Source of the DNA: Oscillospiraceae bacterium Marseille-Q3528
Lineage (GTDB): Bacteria; Bacillota; Clostridia; Lachnospirales; Lachnospiraceae
Direction: 5' to 3'
NCBI GenBank assembly: GCA_018223385.1
Contig: JAGTTR010000001.1
Location: 124,001 to 188,000 of the forward strand
Length of the DNA stretch: 64,000 nucleotides
The position numbers and the translations under genes were made by a program. This document shows, piece after piece, positions 37,065-45,312 of the stretch. The notes below the pieces were generated by a model, which was given only the letters and a program-made list of their open reading frames with translations, was not told the origin of the DNA and searched no databases. Within the stretch, counting starts at the first letter, position 1. Every line of letters starts with the position of its first letter.

Positions 37065-38396
37065 ATGACAACTGAGCACCTGACCGTGCATCATTTTTTT
37101 CAGGCCTGTCTCACTGAGCGCAGCGCAGAACATACACTCGCTCTGACAGATCCTTCCATTTCTGTTATGGGTATCAGCAAAGATACCGCAATACTGGACA
37201 GAAACGGGTTCCAGAAAATGCTGGAGAATGAATTTGCCATTCACCCGGAACCGGTTACCTTCCGAATCCATAACTGGAATCAACAGCTCCTGGTTCCCGG
37301 CTTGTGGAACTGCTTTTTTATTATAGATATGGCGGCATACAGCAAAGAAAACATCCCGACTGTCATCTCTTCTCTGCCAGTCAGCATCACACTGCGACAG
37401 CAGGGAAAGGATTATCGCATATGCAGCCTTCATATATCAATCTTTGCAGCCAGCCGTTCCTCTGTCCATCTTCTGCAGGGCATTTCCGCCCTGGAAAGTT
37501 TCCCGCAGAAGGATATCATGAACCTGCTCTGTCAGTTCATACCAAGCGGCATGATTGCTGTTTACCTGGAGGACGGTTATCCCCTTTACATGGTCAATGA
37601 TACTCTCTTATCCTGGCTAGGCTACAGCTACCAGGAATTTCTCGACTGCACCGGCGGCTATGTGGAACGGGTCATTCACCCGGCTGACAGAAATAAGGTA
37701 TCCGATGCCATTTCCCGGCAGCTGGGCCACAGTTCCTGCTATGAGCTGGACTACCGGCTGCTCAGGAAGGATGGGGACTGTCTGTGGGTCAACGATGTGG
37801 GGCGCAAGATCACACTGGACAATGGGAAAAGCATTCTGATCAGTGTCCTCATCGACACATCCAAGGATGTGCGGGATAAAAATATCCTCATGGAGCGCTC
37901 TGTCCGGGACGATCTGACCGGTCTGTACAACCGCAGAGGCGGCCAGCAGCTGATCTCCATGCGGCTGCAGGAATTTTCCAGGGCCCAGACAGATGCCCCT
38001 TATCTTTTCCTCATTATGGACATCGACAATTTCAAAGCCCTCAATGACATTTACGGTCACCACGAGGGCGATCGGATGCTGCAGTTTGTAGCCAAGCTTT
38101 TGCTGAAAACATTCCGCACCTCCGACATTGTGTTCCGTCTGGGCGGTGATGAGTTCATCATCTTCCTGCCCCACTGCCCGGATTCCGGCCCCATCTATTC
38201 CAAGATCACCCGGGTCTGCCGGGAATACCGGGAACAGGTCTGCCGGGAGTATCCCCGCAGCCAGTCGTCCCTCTCTCTGGGCGGCATCCAGAGCGGGCGC
38301 ACCTTTTCCTTCGAGCACCTGTATCAGGCTGCGGATAAGGTATTATATGAGGTAAAAAATACCACCAAAGACGCCTTTCATGTCATCACACTTTAA
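37065..38396 (+). CDS. soluble diguanylate cyclase with NTF2-like and PAS domains
   Basis: 443 aa. The N-terminal region (about 1-135) has the look of a SnoaL/NTF2-like barrel. A PAS domain follows (about 160-280; VNDTLLSWLGYSYQEFLD). The GGDEF domain is C-terminal, with GGDEF at about 359 and RTSD five residues earlier as inhibitory site. No membrane segments. It would make cyclic di-GMP in response to a cytoplasmic cue. Start after GGGAGG. The 250 bp before it are T-rich with no other feature seen. Confidence 0.9.
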   Translation: MTTEHLTVHHFFQACLTERSAEHTLALTDPSISVMGISKDTAILDRNGFQKMLENEFAIHPEPVTFRIHNWNQQLLVPGLWNCFFIIDMAAYSKENIPTVISSLPVSITLRQQGKDYRICSLHISIFAASRSSVHLLQGISALESFPQKDIMNLLCQFIPSGMIAVYLEDGYPLYMVNDTLLSWLGYSYQEFLDCTGGYVERVIHPADRNKVSDAISRQLGHSSCYELDYRLLRKDGDCLWVNDVGRKITLDNGKSILISVLIDTSKDVRDKNILMERSVRDDLTGLYNRRGGQQLISMRLQEFSRAQTDAPYLFLIMDIDNFKALNDIYGHHEGDRMLQFVAKLLLKTFRTSDIVFRLGGDEFIIFLPHCPDSGPIYSKITRVCREYREQVCREYPRSQSSLSLGGIQSGRTFSFEHLYQAADKVLYEVKNTTKDAFHVITL

Positions 38397-38436
38397 AAAA
38401 AGAGGAACCTCCCGTCAGGGAACTGGTTCCTCTTTT
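38395..38436. terminator. bidirectional terminator between convergent genes
   Basis: AAAAGAGGAACC at 38397-38408 pairs with GGTTCCTCTTTT at 38425-38436. It serves the diguanylate cyclase on + and the TRAP permease on -. Confidence 0.88.
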
Positions 38437-38466
38437 CTGATCTCAGATTCTTTTTTAACCACGCGT

Positions 38467-40452
38467 TTACGCTGCAGCTTTTGTTTTCTTGGCATCGCCA
38501 TACTGAATGACGCACACTGCACCCACCAGCACGAGGCCGATAATGTCTGTGATACTTCCCGGAATGAGCAGGGTCAGTCCACCGGCGATACACATGATCC
38601 GCTCGATGACTTTCATATTTCGGAAGATGTAACCTCCCAGTCCTGCGGCCATACCGAACATACCGATCAGGGCGGTGATGGTGATCATCACTACCTCATA
38701 CCACTGGGCATCGATGAAGAGCATCTTCGGATTCAGTGCAAAAATATACGGTACGATGAAGGCACCGATGGCAAGCCTTGTGGCATTGAGCGCCGTCCGC
38801 ATCGGCGGTGCTTTCGCGATGGCAGAACCCGCATAGGCAGCCAGGGCTACCGGCGGCGTGATATCTGCCACGATACCGAAATAGAATACGAAGAAATGCG
38901 CTGCCAGCATGGGGATACCGATCTCCTCATTCATAAGGATCGGCGCACAGGTTGCTGCCATGATACAGTAGTTTGCCGTGGTGGGCACGCCCATACCAAG
39001 CACGATACAGCAGATCATCGTCAGGAACAGTGCCACAATGGCTCTTCCGCCGGAAGCGGATACGATGGCACGCAGCAGCTTGGACGCCAGACCTGTGGAG
39101 GTGATACAGCCAGCCACAATACCGGCCATGGCGCAGGCAGCGGCTACCGTAATGGTTCCCTTTCCGCCGGCCTCCAGTGCATCGATACATTTTGTAAAAT
39201 TGATGCGGTTATCCGCATTGATGATACCAACCGCAATGGTGACGAGAATGGCAATGGCTGCCGCACTCTGCATCGTTCTCGTTCCGTTGGATACGAGCAC
39301 CACCAGAACGATCAGCGGCAGCAGCAGATAAATCTTCTTCACCAGCACGCTGAACTTGGGCAGCTCGTCACGGCTTAAGCCCCGAAGGCCCAGCTTCTTG
39401 GCTTCCAGATGCACTGCGATATAAATACCGAGGAAATACAGCACTGCCGGAAGGATGGCCAGAAGAGCGATCTTGGCATAAGGCACACCGGTGTACTCTG
39501 CCATCAGGAAGGCTGCGGCACCCATGATGGGCGGCATAATCTGTCCGCCTGTGGAAGCTGCCGCCTCAACGGCACCGGCGAATTCTCCCTTGTATCCGGT
39601 CTTTTTCATCATCGGGATGGTTACAGAACCGGTAGTCACTGTATTTCCCACAGAGGAACCGGACACCATACCGCACAGAGCGGAGGAAATAACCGCCACC
39701 TTGGCCGGGCCGCCTGCGGATGCACCAGCTACCGTGTTGGCCAGATCGATGAAGAAGTTGGCGATTCCCGTCCGCTCCAGGAACGCACCGAAAATAATAA
39801 ATACAACAATGTACTTCTGACACACATTGACCGGCGTGTTCATCAGACCGTTGGTCGTGTAGAACAGGTCATAAATAACTTTACCAAAACGAACATTGGC
39901 AAAGGTGTAGATCAGCAGAAGGCCAACCACACACAGGATTGGCACGCCCACACTCCGGCGGCACAGCTCCACCAGCGCCAGAATGCCGATGATGGCGATC
40001 GTCAGCATAAACGGATCCTTGGACAGCTGATTATAACTCTTTAACAGGATATCCTGTGCGTTAAAAGCAAAATAGAAGAACGGAAATGCCCCCACTACCA
40101 TGATGATCACATCATACCAGGGAACACAGTTTGGTTTTACGTGATTTTTGCGTATCGGGAAATTCAGGTATCCGATGATAATGATCAAACCCAGGAACAG
40201 CGTCAGCCGCTTCTCCGGAAGGCTCTTGTCAAACAGTGTCAGATACAGGCAGAACAGGGAAAATCCGGCCATCAGCCAGCGGATCACCTGCCGGGGAACT
40301 CCCTCCCATACCCGGACATTGGACTCCCGGTCATATTTCTTCATAACTGCTTCCACATCCTCCATGGTTCCCGTGGAGGTATCATGTACCTCTTCCGCCG
40401 CAGACACATGGCCTGCAGCATCGTTGTCAGCTTTCTTATGTAAAAAACTCAT
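38467..40452 (-). CDS. TRAP transporter fused permease (DctQM type)
   Basis: 661 aa from MSFLHKKAD after AAAGGAGA. About 14-16 membrane segments. The small-subunit-like part is N-terminal (about 70-190) and the large DctM-like part follows, with GMVSGSSVGNTVTTGSVTIPMMKK, AAASTGGQIMPPIMGAAAF and GMGVPTTANYCIMAAT. It imports an organic acid using a sodium gradient and pairs with the TAXI binding protein encoded upstream. Substrate unknown. Confidence 0.93.
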   Translation of the reverse strand: MSFLHKKADNDAAGHVSAAEEVHDTSTGTMEDVEAVMKKYDRESNVRVWEGVPRQVIRWLMAGFSLFCLYLTLFDKSLPEKRLTLFLGLIIIIGYLNFPIRKNHVKPNCVPWYDVIIMVVGAFPFFYFAFNAQDILLKSYNQLSKDPFMLTIAIIGILALVELCRRSVGVPILCVVGLLLIYTFANVRFGKVIYDLFYTTNGLMNTPVNVCQKYIVVFIIFGAFLERTGIANFFIDLANTVAGASAGGPAKVAVISSALCGMVSGSSVGNTVTTGSVTIPMMKKTGYKGEFAGAVEAAASTGGQIMPPIMGAAAFLMAEYTGVPYAKIALLAILPAVLYFLGIYIAVHLEAKKLGLRGLSRDELPKFSVLVKKIYLLLPLIVLVVLVSNGTRTMQSAAAIAILVTIAVGIINADNRINFTKCIDALEAGGKGTITVAAACAMAGIVAGCITSTGLASKLLRAIVSASGGRAIVALFLTMICCIVLGMGVPTTANYCIMAATCAPILMNEEIGIPMLAAHFFVFYFGIVADITPPVALAAYAGSAIAKAPPMRTALNATRLAIGAFIVPYIFALNPKMLFIDAQWYEVVMITITALIGMFGMAAGLGGYIFRNMKVIERIMCIAGGLTLLIPGSITDIIGLVLVGAVCVIQYGDAKKTKAAA

Positions 40453-40515
40453 AAGCAGTCTCTCCTTTCCGAACGATAGTAAATGAGCGCCGCAGCGCCC
40501 ATCCGCTCCGGAGCG

Positions 40516-40549
40516 ATTCGTGGATACAGAAAAATCATGTATCACGAAT
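40516..40549 (-). promoter_or_regulatory. leader hairpin upstream of the TRAP permease
   Basis: ATTCGTG-ATACA pairs with TGTAT-C-CACGAAT with one bulge. A GC-rich stretch with GCTCCGGAGC follows at about 40503-40514. It lies between the TAXI gene terminator-like hairpin and the permease start, within the transcript. Confidence 0.55.
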
Positions 40550-40568
40550 AAATAAAACCAAAATAAGA

Positions 40569-40602
40569 AAAGAAGGGGGCCGGTGTCCAGTCCCCCCTCT
40601 TT
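40569..40602 (-). terminator. intra-operon terminator after the TAXI gene
   Basis: On the minus strand AAGAGGGGG pairs with CCCCCTTCTT around TGGACACCG, followed by TTTTCTTATTTT. It would let binding protein be made in excess over permease. Confidence 0.7.
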
Positions 40603-40641
40603 ATTCACATCAGTGTCACAGAAGGATTTCCGTATCCGGAA

Positions 40642-41649
40642 TTATTTTGTCGGAACCTCAAAGCCCTTCTCCTGGAAATATTTGGCAGCGCCCGGATGAT
40701 ACGGTACTGCGGTTACAGAAGCTGCGAACTCAGGATCCAGTTCATTCTTCTTGTCATGTCCCAGGGTATCAATGCTGTCAAAAATACCGGAAACAACATT
40801 GTAAATGTCATCCTCAGCCACATCATCTCTTGCAATAATCACAGCGCCTACTGCAACAGTCGTTGCGTCTTCCTTCATATTATAAGCATCTGCCGGAATC
40901 ACGTTCTTGCTGTAGTAAGGAGAGGTCTCGATCAGCTTCTCGATGTGCGCGTCATCCAGCTGAACAAGATATACGTCACGGGTAGCAGCCAGGGAAGTTA
41001 CAGCGGTGGTCGGTGCACCTGCGGTGATGAATGCTGCATCGATCTTGCCGTCCTGCAGAGAATCTACGCTGTCACCAAAGGACTGGTAGGTCGGATTGAT
41101 GTCATCGATGGTCAGGTCATAAGCGCCCAGCATATCCACTGCGTTGAAGTAAACACCGGAACCGGAGTCACCAACGGATACGTTCTTGCCCTTCAGGTCA
41201 GCTACGGACTTGATCTCGGGATCCAGGGTAACGATCTGTACCTGCTCCATGTAAAGTGCTGCAACGGTAGAGAAGTTGTCCACCTTTGCGCCCTCAAACA
41301 GGTTTGTTCCCTGATATGCATAAGACATAACGTCAGACTGTACAAAACCCAGCTGTGCATCGCCGGCATCCATAGCCTCGATGTTGGCCTTGGAACCCTT
41401 ACCTACGATAGCAGTTACTGTGGTGTCTGTCAGGTCACTGATCTGTCCTGCCAGTACGCTTCCGAAACCATAATAGGTTCCCTGATCTCCGCCTGTTGTA
41501 AAGATCAGCTCCCCACCGGAACTCTTGGATTCACCGGATGTGCTTTCCCCGGTGCTGCTGCCGCCGTCAGAACTGCCGCCGCATGCTGCCAGAGAAGCTG
41601 CCATTACAACTGTCAGTAAAACTGCTGTCAGTTTCTTCCATTTTTTCAT
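40642..41649 (-). CDS. TAXI-family TRAP substrate-binding lipoprotein
   Basis: 335 aa. The signal peptide ends in the lipobox SLAACGGS. A Ser/Gly/Glu-rich spacer precedes the TAXI domain with FTTGGDQGTYYGFG, GKGSKANIEAMDAGDAQLGFVQSD and VSVGDSGSGVYFNA. It captures the substrate outside the membrane for the fused permease encoded next. TAXI proteins bind glutamate-like or other carboxylates; the ligand is not known here. Confidence 0.93.
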   Translation of the reverse strand: MKKWKKLTAVLLTVVMAASLAACGGSSDGGSSTGESTSGESKSSGGELIFTTGGDQGTYYGFGSVLAGQISDLTDTTVTAIVGKGSKANIEAMDAGDAQLGFVQSDVMSYAYQGTNLFEGAKVDNFSTVAALYMEQVQIVTLDPEIKSVADLKGKNVSVGDSGSGVYFNAVDMLGAYDLTIDDINPTYQSFGDSVDSLQDGKIDAAFITAGAPTTAVTSLAATRDVYLVQLDDAHIEKLIETSPYYSKNVIPADAYNMKEDATTVAVGAVIIARDDVAEDDIYNVVSGIFDSIDTLGHDKKNELDPEFAASVTAVPYHPGAAKYFQEKGFEVPTK

Positions 41650-41710
41650 AATAATACCTCTCCTTTACTCTCTTTTTCTCTATTTGTGCACAAATGCACT
41701 CCATCACTCT

Positions 41711-41739
41711 ATTATAATAGAAAATGAAGCGCACCACAA
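41711..41739 (-). promoter_or_regulatory. promoter of the TAXI-TRAP operon
   Basis: TTGTGG (41734-41739), 17-bp spacer and TATAAT (41711-41716) on the minus strand. Repeat copy A begins 13 bp upstream of the -35 box. Confidence 0.7.
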
Positions 41740-41752
41740 GTATAAATTTGTT

Positions 41753-41918
41753 AATACCAGGGGCAAAAAGTCTAAATCCACATGAGCTTGCTCATATGTG
41801 GATGAAAGACCTTTTGCCCCGCCCCGATATGAGCATAAAAGTGGGATGTACATCCCACGATATGCGAATATCCGGCAGAATTGTGAGAGTGCGAAGCACG
41901 GAACAATTCGTTGGTATT
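41753..41918 (+). repeat. structured dispersed element, copy A (166 bp)
   Basis: Ends AATACCA/TGGTATT. The first hairpin pairs GGGGCAAAA with TTTTGCCCC and ATCCACAT with ATGTGGAT, with apical GAGC-TT-GCTC. The core helix has GATATGAGCATA facing TATGCGAATATC with tandem G.A pairs, enclosing GTGGGATG-TA-CATCCCAC. A third hairpin is GAATTGT/ACAATTC around GTGC-GAA-GCAC. It aligns without gaps over about 150 bp with copy B. It fills the space between mnmA and the TAXI promoter. Confidence 0.9.
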
Positions 41919-41942
41919 ATATGATAAAATCAAGTAAAACTT

Positions 41943-41970
41943 CAGCCCGGACAGTCATTCGTCCAGGCTG
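41943..41970 (-). terminator. terminator of the isc-mnmA operon
   Basis: On the minus strand CAGCCTGGAC pairs with GTCCGGGCTG around an 8-nt loop, then AAGTTTTAC. It lies 9 bp after the mnmA stop. Confidence 0.8.
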
Positions 41971-41979
41971 ATCACAGAT

Positions 41980-43068
41980 TTATTCTTTTTCCCCACCGAT
42001 GATGGTGCCGCCGCCCAGCACATAGCCGTCCTGGTAGATGACCAGCGCCTGTCCCGGTGCCGCTGCCCGCACCGGTTCTTTGAAGGTACAGCGGATGGTG
42101 TCCGCATCCTCCATCTCCACGGTACACACATCGCCCCGGTGGTTGTAGCGGATCTTGGCAAAGGCCTCCACCGGCCAGTCAATGCCCGGCTGGGCCATAA
42201 AGTTCACATGGTTGGCCCGCACGACCCGACCAAACAGATCCTCGGATTCCCCGATGACCACCTCGTTGGTGTCCGGGCGGATCTCGGTGACGAACACCGG
42301 ATGGCCCATGGAAAGGTTCAGGCCCTTGCGCTGCCCGATGGTATAGTGGATGATGCCCCGGTGGGTACCCAGGATGTGCCCCTCCCGATCCACAAAATTG
42401 CCAGGCTGGCACGGACATCCCGTGCTGCGCTCGATGAAACCGGCGTAATCGTTGTCCGGCACAAAACAGATCTCCTGGCTGTCCGGCTTGTGGGCCACCC
42501 GAATACCGGTCTCCTCCGCCATGGCGCGAATCTGATCCTTCGTATAATCGCCCACCGGCATCAGCGTGTGCTTCAGCTGCCCCTGGGTCAGATTATACAG
42601 GGCGTAGGTCTGATCCTTGGCAGCCGTCACCGACTGGCGCACCGCCATACGGCCGTTTGGCAGCTGCTCGATCCGGGCATAGTGGCCTGTGGCAATGTAA
42701 TCCGCCCCGATATCCAGACTGCGTTTTAAGAGCGCCTCCCATTTCACATACCGGTTGCAGGCAATGCACGGATTGGGTGTTCTGCCGCTTACATATTCCG
42801 CGGTAAAATAGTCCATGACTTTTTCACGGAATACATCTTTAAAGTTCATCACGTAATAGGGAATGTCCAGCTGCGCCGCCACTCTTCTGGCATCGTCCAC
42901 CGCGGACAGGCCGCAGCAGCCGCCATTTTCTTCCATGACCGCTTCCTCTTCGTCCTGCCAGATCTGCATCGTCACGCCGATGACCTCATATCCCTGCTGC
43001 TTCAGCAGCCAGGCTGCCACGGAGGAATCCACGCCTCCGGACATCCCGACAACGACCTTTTTCGCCAT
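41980..43068 (-). CDS. mnmA: tRNA 2-thiouridylase MnmA
   Basis: 362 aa. The PP-loop GMSGGVDSS is at residues 9-17. Catalytic cysteines lie in NPCIACNRYVKW and SQEICFVPD, and GHYAR is conserved. It thiolates U34 of Lys, Glu and Gln tRNAs with sulfur from a cysteine desulfurase, here likely NifS/IscS two genes upstream. It starts 3 bp after the nifU stop. Confidence 0.97.
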   Translation of the reverse strand: MAKKVVVGMSGGVDSSVAAWLLKQQGYEVIGVTMQIWQDEEEAVMEENGGCCGLSAVDDARRVAAQLDIPYYVMNFKDVFREKVMDYFTAEYVSGRTPNPCIACNRYVKWEALLKRSLDIGADYIATGHYARIEQLPNGRMAVRQSVTAAKDQTYALYNLTQGQLKHTLMPVGDYTKDQIRAMAEETGIRVAHKPDSQEICFVPDNDYAGFIERSTGCPCQPGNFVDREGHILGTHRGIIHYTIGQRKGLNLSMGHPVFVTEIRPDTNEVVIGESEDLFGRVVRANHVNFMAQPGIDWPVEAFAKIRYNHRGDVCTVEMEDADTIRCTFKEPVRAAAPGQALVIYQDGYVLGGGTIIGGEKE

Positions 43069-43071
43069 GAA

Positions 43072-43509
43072 TTAATATTCCTCTTCTTCCTCATGCTCGC
43101 TGATGTCAGCAACCGGCTTGTCCAGTCCCTCGATCACGATGTTGTGCTTCTGCGCATAATCCCACAGTGCGGCATGGATTGCCTCCTCTGCCAGAAGAGA
43201 GCAGTGCACCTTGACCGGCGGAAGGCCATCCAGCGCCTCCATAACTGCCTTGTTCGTTACCTGCAGCGCCTCCTGGATGGATTTGCCCTTTACAAGCTCG
43301 GTTGCCATACTGCTGGTTGCCACAGCAGCGCCGCAGCCGAACGTTTTAAACTTACATTCCTGGATGATGCCGTTGTCATCAATATCCAGGTACATTCTCA
43401 TGATATCTCCGCATTTTGCGTTGCCCACGGTACCCACGCCGCTGGCGTTCTCTATTTCTCCCACATTTCTGGGATGCTGAAAATGGTCCATTACTTTCTC
43501 GCTGTACAT
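43072..43509 (-). CDS. iron-sulfur scaffold NifU/IscU-like
   Basis: 145 aa. Ligand cysteines are C33 (AKCGD), C59 (FGCGAAVA) and C103 (HCSLLAEEA). It lacks the SufU insertion, so it is the IscU/NifU-N type. The C-terminus is acidic (EHEEEEEY). It would assemble clusters with sulfur from the desulfurase encoded just upstream. Confidence 0.95.
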   Translation of the reverse strand: MYSEKVMDHFQHPRNVGEIENASGVGTVGNAKCGDIMRMYLDIDDNGIIQECKFKTFGCGAAVATSSMATELVKGKSIQEALQVTNKAVMEALDGLPPVKVHCSLLAEEAIHAALWDYAQKHNIVIEGLDKPVADISEHEEEEEY

Positions 43510-43526
43510 ATGCTATCTCCTCCGGT

Positions 43527-44708
43527 TTAAACCTGTTTTTTTACAAAATCCTCGTATAACGGGGACATACTTCTTAATTTCTGTACGATCTCTTTCAGAC
43601 AGTCTACAACATAGTCCATATCTTCCTTGGTGATCTCCTCGTTGAGGGTCAGACGCAGGGAACCATGGGCGATCTCATGGGGCAGGCCGATGGCCATCAG
43701 CACATGGGAGGGATCCAGGGAACCTGAGGTACAGGCTGATCCGCTGGAGCCGCAGATGCCCTTCATATCCAGCATGATCAGCAGGGATTCTCCTTCGATG
43801 AACTGGAAGCTGAAGTTGGCGTTGTTGGGCAGACGGTCTGTCTTATGGCCGTTCAGTCTTGTGTACGGGATCTCTGCCAGTACCCGGCCGATCAGGTAAT
43901 CGCGAAGCTCTGCCTCTTTGGCGGTACGCTCTGCCATATTGGCAAATGCACGCTCTACTGCCTTGCCGTAGCCGACGATGCCCGGCACATTCTCTGTTCC
44001 TGCCCGGCGTTTACGCTCCTGTGCGCCGCCATGAATGAAGGAACGGATCTTCACACCCTTGCGGATGTACAGGAAACCGATGCCCTTGGGGCCGTTTAAC
44101 TTGTGGCCGCTGGAGCTTAACATATCAATGTGGCATTCGTCTACATTGATGGGCAGCTGGCCGTATGCCTGTACGGCATCGGTGTGGAATAAAATGCCGT
44201 GCTCATGGGCGATCTCACCGATCTCCTTGATGGGCTGGATGGTGCCGATCTCGTTGTTGGCATACATGACAGAAATCAGGATCGTGGTCGGGCGGATGGC
44301 TTTCTTTAACTCATCCAGCTTTACCACGCCGTTCTCATCCACATCCAGGTAAGTTACCTCGAAACCTCTCTTCTCCAGATATTCGCCGGTATGCAGGATG
44401 GCATGATGCTCGATCTTTGTGGTGATGATGTGATTTCCCTTGCCGGCATAAGCCTCTGCGGTTGCTTTCAGCGCCCAGTTGTCGGACTCGCTGCCGCCTG
44501 CGGTAAAGTAGATCTCGTCAGCCTTGGCTCCCAGAGAAGCTGCGATGGTCTCACGGCTCTTGGCAATGGCTTCTTTGGAATGCGAAGAGAACTCGTATAC
44601 GCTTGAAGGATTGCCGTAATACTCCGTAAAATACGGAAGCATTGCCTCCACAACCTCCGGGGCGGTCTTTGTTGTCGCCGCATTGTCCAGATAAATCAGT
44701 TTTTTCAT
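43527..44708 (-). CDS. cysteine desulfurase, NifS/IscS type
   Basis: 393 aa from MKKLIYLDNAATT after AAGGAG. PLP lysine is in SSGHKLNGPKG, and the long group I loop carries the active Cys in GSSGSACTSGS. It supplies sulfur to the scaffold and to MnmA in the same operon. Distinct from the SufS at 10.3-11.6 kb, which has the short loop. Confidence 0.96.
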   Translation of the reverse strand: MKKLIYLDNAATTKTAPEVVEAMLPYFTEYYGNPSSVYEFSSHSKEAIAKSRETIAASLGAKADEIYFTAGGSESDNWALKATAEAYAGKGNHIITTKIEHHAILHTGEYLEKRGFEVTYLDVDENGVVKLDELKKAIRPTTILISVMYANNEIGTIQPIKEIGEIAHEHGILFHTDAVQAYGQLPINVDECHIDMLSSSGHKLNGPKGIGFLYIRKGVKIRSFIHGGAQERKRRAGTENVPGIVGYGKAVERAFANMAERTAKEAELRDYLIGRVLAEIPYTRLNGHKTDRLPNNANFSFQFIEGESLLIMLDMKGICGSSGSACTSGSLDPSHVLMAIGLPHEIAHGSLRLTLNEEITKEDMDYVVDCLKEIVQKLRSMSPLYEDFVKKQV

Positions 44709-44722
44709 AATGTGTTCGCTCC

Positions 44723-45175
44723 TTACTGGCACCTTCCCTGTGCCCCATATTGTTCAATGACTTTCTTATTTTCTTTTACCAGCTGATCCAGCATGATCTC
44801 ATCCACCGTGCGGTTGATGCTGTCATTGATGCGCTTCCAGACGTACTTCGTCACGCAGATGTCCATCGTATCACATCCGCCGTCGCCGTCCAGCCCCGGA
44901 CAGGCCACCGCATCCAGACTGCCCTCCAGCGCGCGCAGCACATCCCCTACGGAAATCTGCCCGGCATCCTTCGCCAGACGGTATCCGCCGGACGCGCCTC
45001 TGGTGCTCACCACCAGCCCCGCCTTCTTGAGCTTTGCCAACAGCTGTTCCAGATAACTCTCCGAAATATTCTGCCGGTCTGCAATACTCTGTATGGATAC
45101 TGCTCCCGCATCCTGATACACAGCAAGATCCAGAATTGCACGAAGCCCGTATCTTCCTTTTGTCGAAAGCTTCAT
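44723..45175 (-). CDS. Rrf2-family regulator, IscR-like
   Basis: 150 aa. The helix-turn-helix region reads MKLSTKGRYGLRAILDLA and NISESYLEQLLAKLK. Cysteines suited to cluster binding are in VACPGLDGDGGCDTMDICV (C-x8-C-x5-C). First gene of the operon with nifS, nifU and mnmA, so it probably controls its own operon by cluster status. A matching palindrome lies at its promoter. Confidence 0.92.
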   Translation of the reverse strand: MKLSTKGRYGLRAILDLAVYQDAGAVSIQSIADRQNISESYLEQLLAKLKKAGLVVSTRGASGGYRLAKDAGQISVGDVLRALEGSLDAVACPGLDGDGGCDTMDICVTKYVWKRINDSINRTVDEIMLDQLVKENKKVIEQYGAQGRCQ

Positions 45176-45197
45176 TTCGTCATCCCTTCTGTCAATT

Positions 45198-45255
45198 CCG
45201 ACTGTTTTACTCGGATTTCCTGTAGTAGAATATCATCCTTGGTCGGTTCTGTCAA
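45198..45255 (-). promoter_or_regulatory. iscR promoter with a CCGA-N9-TCGG operator
   Basis: TTGACA (45250-45255), 17-bp spacer, TATTCT (45227-45232) on the minus strand. The palindrome CCGA-N9-TCGG (45198-45214) lies just after the -10 box, with the same 4-9-4 spacing as the two suf operators. Confidence 0.75.
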
Positions 45256-45312
45256 GGTGTTTTCTTTCATATATATGAAAAAAGTTCCGTTTTTCAGGAG
45301 TTCTGACAAAAT

